A DNA stretch of 6,304 nucleotides. It comes from Cytophagaceae bacterium. GTDB taxonomy: Bacteria; Bacteroidota; Bacteroidia; Cytophagales; Spirosomataceae. Below the pieces are notes generated by a model. That model was not told the origin of the DNA and did no database searches. It was given only the letters and a program-made list of their open reading frames with translations. Within the stretch, counting starts at the first letter, position 1. The number at the start of each line of letters is the position of its first letter. The translations under genes were made by a program, and so were the position numbers. The stretch spans positions 1 to 6,304 of the forward strand of contig CANHKE010000087.1 of assembly GCA_947461155.1 (NCBI GenBank). Direction: 5' to 3'. Below are positions 1 through 4,804 of the stretch, piece after piece.

Positions 1-282
1 AATCCACAAATCATGCAAATCGTCCTTTTCGGAGGAATTTTTGTGGTCTTTTATTTTTTCATGATTCGTCCCCAACAAAAAAAGGCGAAAGAAGCGAAAA
101 AATTTATTGAAGAATTGAAAACTGGAGATAAAGTCGTGACCATCGGTGGAGCACACGGAACCGTGATTACGATTCGTGAGAAAACAATTGTGGTGGAGGT
201 AGATGCCAACAAAGGTGTCCGCATGGTTTTTGAAAAATCAGCCATCTCAAAAGATGCATCTACAAGTTTAATCCAAGAATAA
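1..282 (+). CDS. yajC: YajC, Sec translocase accessory subunit (5' end cut by window)
   Basis: YajC is a small inner-membrane protein that associates with SecDF-YidC and the SecYEG translocon in protein export. The reading frame is open from base 1 and encodes Asn-Pro-Gln-Ile before the first ATG at 13. The true start is therefore probably upstream of the window, and the ATG at 13 is internal. Counting that Met as residue 1, a single hydrophobic segment spans about residues 2-17. It runs into the family hallmark FMIRPQQKK (about 15-23), a Lys-rich stretch and a short soluble beta domain containing GDKVVTIGG (about 38-46). The visible 93 residues plus a short missing N-terminus fit the usual length of about 100. 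The stop lies 4 nt before coaE, so the two are probably co-transcribed. This order is familiar in Bacteroidota. Confidence 0.93.
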   Translation, partial: NPQIMQIVLFGGIFVVFYFFMIRPQQKKAKEAKKFIEELKTGDKVVTIGGAHGTVITIREKTIVVEVDANKGVRMVFEKSAISKDASTSLIQE

Positions 283-286
283 ACAA

Positions 287-1705
287 ATGTCTACGGGCCT
301 GAAAACCTTTATTGGCATTACAGGCGGAATAGGATCCGGCAAATCGATGATTTGTCGGATTTTTTCTATCCTAGGCATTCCAGTATTTGAGGCAGATCAC
401 GTAGCAAAAACCATTTGCGATACGGACCCCGAAGTCAAAGAAGCCATCATCGAAGAATTTGGTTCACAGGCTTATTTGCCAGATGGCACCTACAACCGAG
501 AAGGCATCAAAAAAATCTTACAAAAATACCCGCAAGACATCGAGGTACTTAATCAAATCATCCACCCTGCCGTACGCAAGGCAGCAACTGTTTGGCTAGA
601 AAATGCGCCACAGGCACCTTTTTACCTATACGAGTCTGCCCTAATTACACCAAAAAACAAACCGGAACACTTGGACCAACTAATCGCTGTATCTTGCCCA
701 CTCGAAGAACGCATTAGCCACATTCAAAAAAGAAAACACATGAACTACATGCAAACCATGCAGATCATCGATATTCAACCTAAACCGAACAGCTATATGA
801 AAGGCGCCGAATTCATCATCGAGAATAGCCAAAAAACACGCATTTGGCCTCAAATTGAACAAATTTACAAAAGCTTAGGAGGCCTCATGCTCCTGCTATT
901 AATCAGCATGAGCAGCTTGGGTCAAATCAAAACCATGACGTTTAACATCCGTTTAGATACGGATTCCGACGGACAAGACCAGTGGAAATACCGAGCAAAA
1001 CATTGTGCAGAATTAATCAAATACCATGACGCCGATATCATCGGTATGCAGGAGGCATTCGTACATCAAATCAAGGATTTCGCGAAAGAATTGCCTGGCT
1101 ACAAGTGGTTTGGAAAAGGACGAGATGATGGCAAAGAAGCTGGCGAATTCTCTCCCCTATTTTACAATACCCAAAAATTCAAACTACTCAAAGAGAGTAC
1201 GTTTTGGCTTTCTGATTCGTGCGAAAAAGTGGGATTCGGCTGGGATGCGGCCTGCCGCAGAGTCATGACTTGGGGCCAATTTCAAGAGCTAAAATCAGGC
1301 AAAAAATTCTACGTTTTTAACACGCATTTTGACCATTTAGGAAAAATTGCCCGCCGCGAAAGTGCGAAATTAGTGCTACGAAAAGTTACCGAAATCGCAG
1401 GTAAATCGCCCGCCATTATCACCGGTGATTTTAACGCCACACCTGATGACGAACCGATTCAGATTTTAGTAGACCCAACCAATCCAAACAAACTAACGGA
1501 TGCTGAGCAAATTAGCAAAAAGGGTCACTATGGACCATATAGCTCATTTAATGGGTTCAAGAAAGAACAAGAGGGCCGTCACATTGATTACATATTTGTC
1601 AAAAATGGGGTGCGTGTAAGCCAACATGCTACCCATTCCGAAACGTGGGAAAATCGCTATCCAACCGACCATTTTCCAGTCAGTGCGGTTGTCGAATTGC
1701 CCTAA
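287..1705 (+). CDS. coaE: CoaE (dephospho-CoA kinase) fused in frame to an EEP-family hydrolase
   Basis: This 472-codon ORF holds two complete enzymes. Residues 1 to about 199 are CoaE, which phosphorylates the ribose 3'-hydroxyl of dephospho-CoA with ATP, the last step of CoA synthesis. Visible features are the P-loop GGIGSGKS (13-20), FEADHVAK with the likely catalytic Asp37, His93-Pro94, Arg149, Gln164 and Asn180 in the lid and base-binding region. Stand-alone CoaE is about 195-205 residues, so this domain is full length. Residues 201-472 are an endonuclease/exonuclease/phosphatase domain. It has Asn220, Glu256 (GMQEA), His347 (NTHFDH), Asp381/Asn383 (GDFNA), Asp434 and Asp461-His462. A hydrophobic, signal-peptide-like stretch lies at 201-211. 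A cytosolic kinase joined to a normally secreted hydrolase makes little biological sense as one chain. The ORF may be a recent stop-codon loss, a sequencing error, or two products from one frame through an internal start at 887. The ATG at 287 is 4 nt after the yajC stop and has no SD. Confidence 0.85.
   Translation: MSTGLKTFIGITGGIGSGKSMICRIFSILGIPVFEADHVAKTICDTDPEVKEAIIEEFGSQAYLPDGTYNREGIKKILQKYPQDIEVLNQIIHPAVRKAATVWLENAPQAPFYLYESALITPKNKPEHLDQLIAVSCPLEERISHIQKRKHMNYMQTMQIIDIQPKPNSYMKGAEFIIENSQKTRIWPQIEQIYKSLGGLMLLLLISMSSLGQIKTMTFNIRLDTDSDGQDQWKYRAKHCAELIKYHDADIIGMQEAFVHQIKDFAKELPGYKWFGKGRDDGKEAGEFSPLFYNTQKFKLLKESTFWLSDSCEKVGFGWDAACRRVMTWGQFQELKSGKKFYVFNTHFDHLGKIARRESAKLVLRKVTEIAGKSPAIITGDFNATPDDEPIQILVDPTNPNKLTDAEQISKKGHYGPYSSFNGFKKEQEGRHIDYIFVKNGVRVSQHATHSETWENRYPTDHFPVSAVVELP
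877..889 (+). promoter_or_regulatory. Candidate internal ribosome binding site and start inside the coaE-EEP ORF
   Basis: AGGAGG occupies 877-882, followed by a 4-nt spacer and an in-frame ATG at 887-889, which is codon 201 of the fused ORF. It lies exactly where CoaE homology ends and a hydrophobic leader begins. The other starts here lack SD sequences, as is usual in Bacteroidota, so this motif stands out. The spacer is shorter than ideal, and its use is inferred. A Gly-Gly pair (GGA GGC) in the encoded protein explains part of the motif by coding alone. Confidence 0.45.
887..1705 (+). CDS. Possible separate product: secreted EEP-family hydrolase from an internal start
   Basis: Starting at the ATG at 887 would give a 272-residue protein. 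Its first dozen residues (M-LLLLISMSSLG then Gln) resemble a short Bacteroidota signal peptide. There is no basic residue at the very N-terminus, which is a weakness. The mature part begins at the typical EEP opening IKTMTFNIRLD and carries the complete metal-dependent active site: Asn20, Glu56, His147, Asp181/Asn183, Asp234 and Asp261-His262 in this numbering. The family includes nucleases, sphingomyelinases and inositol or sugar phosphatases. The GRDDG and EFSPLFYN segments are typical of the secreted, functionally uncharacterised Bacteroidota group, so no substrate can be named. The product would be periplasmic or extracellular. The frame is shared with coaE and no stop separates them, so this entry is an alternative reading of the 3' half of the fused ORF. 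Confidence 0.5.
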   Translation: MLLLLISMSSLGQIKTMTFNIRLDTDSDGQDQWKYRAKHCAELIKYHDADIIGMQEAFVHQIKDFAKELPGYKWFGKGRDDGKEAGEFSPLFYNTQKFKLLKESTFWLSDSCEKVGFGWDAACRRVMTWGQFQELKSGKKFYVFNTHFDHLGKIARRESAKLVLRKVTEIAGKSPAIITGDFNATPDDEPIQILVDPTNPNKLTDAEQISKKGHYGPYSSFNGFKKEQEGRHIDYIFVKNGVRVSQHATHSETWENRYPTDHFPVSAVVELP

Positions 1706-1746
1706 TTCATCTTTGGAAATTGATGCCTTAAAAGCTAACTTGCCGT

Positions 1747-2885
1747 ATGGAAAATTTTATCGTTTCAGCTAGAAAATATAGACCCACCCAGTTCGACTCG
1801 GTGGTTGGCCAAAGCCACATAACAACCACACTAAAAAATGCAATCAAATCCAACCATTTGGCCCAAGCATTTTTATTCTGTGGTCCGCGTGGAGTAGGAA
1901 AAACAACCTGCGCACGTATTTTAGCGAAAACGATAAATTGCGAAAACATCGGAACGGACGGAGAAGCTTGTGGCGCATGCCCATCTTGCACCTCCTTTCA
2001 AGAAAACACTTCTTTAACGATTCATGAATTGGATGCCGCGTCGAATAACTCCGTCGAGGACATCCGCAATCTGATCGACCAAGTACGCTATCCTCCGCAA
2101 CGCGGACGGTATAAAATCTACATCATCGATGAGGTGCACATGTTGTCATCAGCAGCATTTAACGCCTTTTTAAAGACTTTAGAGGAACCTCCTTCCTATG
2201 CCATTTTCATTTTGGCGACGACGGAGAAGCATAAAATTTTGCCAACCATCTTATCGCGGTGTCAAATTTTTGATTTCAACCGCATTCAGTGGAAAGATAT
2301 GGCGAGCCATTTGGCTTCTATAGCTGCGAAAGAAAACATTCAAGCGGAACCAGCGGCATTGGAATTAATTTCCATCAAAGCAGACGGCGGTTTACGCGAT
2401 GCCTTGTCGATGTTCGACCTAAACGTCACATTTTCTACCGACAATGCCTTGCGACACAAAGATGTGTTGGAGAATTTACATATCCTTGATAGCGATTATT
2501 ATCTGCAAATCACGGATTATATGACCGATCAAAATCATGTGGGGGCATTGGTATTGCTTGATGAGATTATGCGGAAGGGTTTTGATGGCCAACAATTCAT
2601 TTCGGGATTTATGGAACATTTGCGGAATTTACTTTTCGCCAAAGATCCACAAACACTCGCCTTGATGGAGATCAGCGACGAATCACGTGCAAAATTTAAG
2701 CAACAATCCGAAAAGACCAATACTTCTTTTCTTTTGTCGGCCATGAATATTTGCTCGCAATGTGAGACCAATTACAAAGCAGCCAAAAACCCCCGATTAC
2801 ATCTCGAACTTTGCTTATTGAAGATTAATTATTTGCCTTCGGTATTCCAACCTGCGACGGAGGGCGGTGGTGGAAAAAAGGCTGA
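1747..2885 (+). CDS. dnaX: Predicted gamma form of DnaX made by -1 frameshifting
   Basis: Translation from 1747 in frame to Lys378, then a one-base slip back on A AAA AAG (2874-2880), would read a single Gly codon (GGC, 2880-2882). It would then stop at TGA (2883-2885), giving a 379-residue protein ending Lys-Lys-Gly. The product keeps the ATPase, lid and oligomerisation domains I-III and loses the linker and the polymerase/helicase-binding C-terminus. This is the composition of E. coli gamma, which also ends one codon after its slip. The existence of this product is inferred from sequence; no protein evidence is available here. Confidence 0.7.
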
Positions 2886-3528
2886 GCCCCAGGCGAAAGC
2901 CGCTGGGGCCAAAACAACTGACCAAGCTCCAGCACCCGTAGAAATACCTAAAACACCTGTTTTAGAGCCGATACCCCCTGTAGAAGCAGTAGCCGAACCT
3001 GTTATTCCTACGCCTGTCGCAACGGAACCCGTTCCTAGTCACAAACCCACCGCGGGATTTGCAGGACTTCGTTCTACGAAAAAAGTGGTTGATGCCAAAG
3101 GGACAGAAACCAACGTGGAGGATGCCGTTGCCATTCGAAACGACCCCGCAAAAAATAAGGCATTTACAGTAGAATCGTTGACGGAATTATGGCAAAAAAT
3201 CGCAGCTGAATTCCAGGAAGCAAATTTGATCAACAAATTTGTCATGATGAATCGCCCGATTGAATTGATCGACTCCATTATTCACATTAAAGTTGAAAAT
3301 GAAGTTCAGATACAGCAATTCAATGAAAATGTTCGTTTAGAGGTATTGGGAAAAATCCGAGAGGGCTTGCAAAATTACAGCGTCGACATCGCTTTAGACC
3401 TAATGATCTCAGAGAAGTCCGACAAGAAAATGCTGTATACGCAGTCAGACAAATATGATTTCCTGGTTCAAAAACACCCGATACTCAGTGAAATGAAGCA
3501 AAAATTGGGATTAGATCACGAATACTAG
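1747..3528 (+). CDS. dnaX: DnaX, DNA polymerase III clamp-loader subunit tau (gamma by frameshift)
   Basis: DnaX forms the ATP-driven core of the clamp loader that places the sliding clamp on DNA. Tau also tethers polymerase cores and the replicative helicase. The 593-residue protein opens with the canonical RKYRP..FD.VVGQ (9-22). It has Walker A GPRGVGKT (46-53), a zinc-binding set Cys65, Cys75, Cys78 and Cys81, Walker B IYIIDEVHML (124-133) and the SRC motif with arginine finger Arg171. Domain III ends near residue 366. A Gly/Lys then Pro/Ala/Val-rich linker covers about 373-440, and a C-terminal tau-specific domain spans about 470-593. The start at 1747 matches the family N-terminus and lies 41 nt after the preceding stop, so the gene is probably in the same operon. 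Codons 376-378 carry a programmed-frameshift-like signal described separately. The stop is 1 nt from the convergent proA stop. Confidence 0.97.
   Translation: MENFIVSARKYRPTQFDSVVGQSHITTTLKNAIKSNHLAQAFLFCGPRGVGKTTCARILAKTINCENIGTDGEACGACPSCTSFQENTSLTIHELDAASNNSVEDIRNLIDQVRYPPQRGRYKIYIIDEVHMLSSAAFNAFLKTLEEPPSYAIFILATTEKHKILPTILSRCQIFDFNRIQWKDMASHLASIAAKENIQAEPAALELISIKADGGLRDALSMFDLNVTFSTDNALRHKDVLENLHILDSDYYLQITDYMTDQNHVGALVLLDEIMRKGFDGQQFISGFMEHLRNLLFAKDPQTLALMEISDESRAKFKQQSEKTNTSFLLSAMNICSQCETNYKAAKNPRLHLELCLLKINYLPSVFQPATEGGGGKKAEPQAKAAGAKTTDQAPAPVEIPKTPVLEPIPPVEAVAEPVIPTPVATEPVPSHKPTAGFAGLRSTKKVVDAKGTETNVEDAVAIRNDPAKNKAFTVESLTELWQKIAAEFQEANLINKFVMMNRPIELIDSIIHIKVENEVQIQQFNENVRLEVLGKIREGLQNYSVDIALDLMISEKSDKKMLYTQSDKYDFLVQKHPILSEMKQKLGLDHEY
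2859..2909 (+). promoter_or_regulatory. Programmed -1 ribosomal frameshift signal in dnaX
   Basis: Four elements line up. (1) GGAGG at 2859-2863 is SD-like and lies 10 nt upstream of the slip site. (2) A AAA AAG at 2874-2880 is in the exact X XXY YYZ register of the dnaX frame (GGA AAA AAG). (3) A 5-nt spacer (2881-2885) follows, and the -1 frame UGA occupies 2883-2885. (4) A stem-loop has GCCCCA (2886-2891) pairing with TGGGGC (2904-2909), and GGC (2892-2894) pairing with GCC (2899-2901). The loop is GAAA, a GNRA tetraloop, with a 2-nt bulge at 2902-2903. E. coli dnaX is known to use the same heptamer, an upstream SD-like stimulator and a downstream stem-loop. Use of this signal here is inferred. 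Confidence 0.75.
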
Positions 3529-3529
3529 A

Positions 3530-4804
3530 TTAACGGATTTGGCCATTGCCTTTCAGTACCCATTTTTCAGTCACTAATTTTTCCAAAGCAAACGGGCCAC
3601 GCGCATGTAACTTCTGCGTGGAAATGCCTATTTCAGCCCCTAAATCAAAGACACCCCCGTCGGTAAATCGAGTAGAAGCATTCCAATAAACTGCTGCGGC
3701 GTCAACCGCCTGTAAAAACAATTCCGCTTCCGGTTCATCAGCACTTACAATCGCTTCCGAATGACGGGATGAATACGTATCAATGTGGTTCAGCGCCTCA
3801 GCTAAATCAGCTACGACTTTAATTGAGCAAGCGAAATCCAAGAACTCGCGTCCAAAATCTGCTTCAGAAGCAAGCGTTAGTAATGGATATTGAACCGATT
3901 GTAAATGAGCAAAGGCCTGCTCGTCAGCAAACACCTTAACTTGAAACGAAGCTAAGGCTGGTGCCAATAAGGTCAAAAATTCGAGCGCAATCGATCGATG
4001 TACAACGACCGTATCCAGCGAATTACAAACGGATGGACGGGTCACTTTGGCATTCACTACAATCTGAACGGCCATCGCTAAATCAGCCGATTCCCCCACA
4101 TAAGTGTGGCAAACCCCAGCACCTGTTTCAATCGTAGGCACTAACGATTCCTTCCGAACACGCTGAATCAAAGCATCCGAACCACGCGGAATAATCACAT
4201 CCACATAGCTGACCGCCGTTAGCAACGTCGTCACGTGCGCACGATCTGTAGGCAATAATCGAATGGTATCCGTAGACAATCCTGCTTGCGTCAACGCAGC
4301 ATGAATCAATGTCACCAAAATCGAATTCGTATGCCAGGCATCCGTTCCTCCACGCAAAACAGCCGCATTTCCAGACCGAATGCACAATGCCGCCACATCA
4401 ATCGTGACATTCGGACGCGACTCATAAATCACACCCACAACCCCTAAAGGAACCGATTTTTTCTGCAAATGAAGGCCATTTGCCAAAGTCTTATCCACTA
4501 AAATCTGACCCGATGGATCTGGTAATTTGGCGACATCCAATAAACTATCTGCCAACGCAAATATGCGTTGCTCCGTTAATAGTAAGCGATCACGCATCGG
4601 ATTCTGCGCATCATAGGCAGCCAAATCTTTGTTATTTTCAAGCAAAATCGCATCACAATGCGTACGCAGTCGGGCGGCCAGATCCACTAAAATGGCCAAT
4701 TTGATTGACTCGGGAGCCATGGCTAAGGAAGCGGCCGACTTTCGTGTGGCAGCAAGCAAAGGTGTAATATCAGCAAGGTGTGTCGACATAGGATTAAAAA
4801 TCAT
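3530..4804 (-). CDS. proA: ProA, gamma-glutamyl phosphate reductase
   Basis: ProA reduces L-glutamyl 5-phosphate with NADPH to glutamate 5-semialdehyde, the second step of proline synthesis, in the cytoplasm. The protein belongs to the aldehyde dehydrogenase superfamily. Visible motifs are PLGVVGVIYESRPNVT (119-134), SGNAAVLRGG (144-153), the catalytic-cysteine block RPSVCNS with Cys260, NASTRFTDGG and the signature STQKLHARGP ending near residue 404. Length is 424 from the ATG at 4804, or 419 from a second in-frame ATG at 4789. The longer form overlaps the upstream gene by 11 nt; the shorter starts 4 nt after its stop, and both fit the family. I give the longer span but regard the 4789 start as at least as likely. 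No SD is seen. The gene follows the outer-membrane gene closely and is probably co-transcribed with it. The usual partner proB is not adjacent. Confidence 0.96.
   Translation of the reverse strand: MIFNPMSTHLADITPLLAATRKSAASLAMAPESIKLAILVDLAARLRTHCDAILLENNKDLAAYDAQNPMRDRLLLTEQRIFALADSLLDVAKLPDPSGQILVDKTLANGLHLQKKSVPLGVVGVIYESRPNVTIDVAALCIRSGNAAVLRGGTDAWHTNSILVTLIHAALTQAGLSTDTIRLLPTDRAHVTTLLTAVSYVDVIIPRGSDALIQRVRKESLVPTIETGAGVCHTYVGESADLAMAVQIVVNAKVTRPSVCNSLDTVVVHRSIALEFLTLLAPALASFQVKVFADEQAFAHLQSVQYPLLTLASEADFGREFLDFACSIKVVADLAEALNHIDTYSSRHSEAIVSADEPEAELFLQAVDAAAVYWNASTRFTDGGVFDLGAEIGISTQKLHARGPFALEKLVTEKWVLKGNGQIR

Noticed and set aside
78..84. A AAA AAG slippery heptamer in register within yajC
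   Set aside because: It arises from Gln-Lys-Lys codons. No SD-like element at the right distance, no strong downstream stem, and the -1 frame runs on for several codons before a stop. No biological reason for a second YajC product. It shows the heptamer alone is not strong evidence.
1026..1268. Open frames of 60-90 codons on either strand overlapping coaE-EEP, dnaX, proA and the barrel gene
   Set aside because: Each lies inside a strongly conserved gene in another frame, lacks recognisable motifs and has composition expected of a shadow frame.
1689..1715. Possible Bacteroidota promoter before dnaX: CATCTTTG at 1708-1715 resembling the TAnnTTTG -7 element, with TTG at 1689-1691
   Set aside because: The first base of the -7 element mismatches, and the 16-nt gap to the TTG is shorter than the usual 19 or so. 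Too weak to call in a 41-nt gap; read-through from upstream explains dnaX expression.
2871..2880. Transcriptional slippage on the A6 run in dnaX, as in the Thermus A9 run
   Set aside because: Six A residues is short for efficient polymerase slippage, and the SD-like element plus stem-loop point to ribosomal frameshifting. Minor slippage cannot be excluded.
2932..3050. Pro/Ala/Val-rich stretch of dnaX as a tandem DNA repeat
   Set aside because: The amino-acid bias is the usual flexible tau linker; the codons vary and no exact repeat unit was found.
3541..3553. GGC-CATT-GCC followed by TTT, as a terminator for dnaX
   Set aside because: Only three base pairs and a three-T tail; not stable enough to be an intrinsic terminator.
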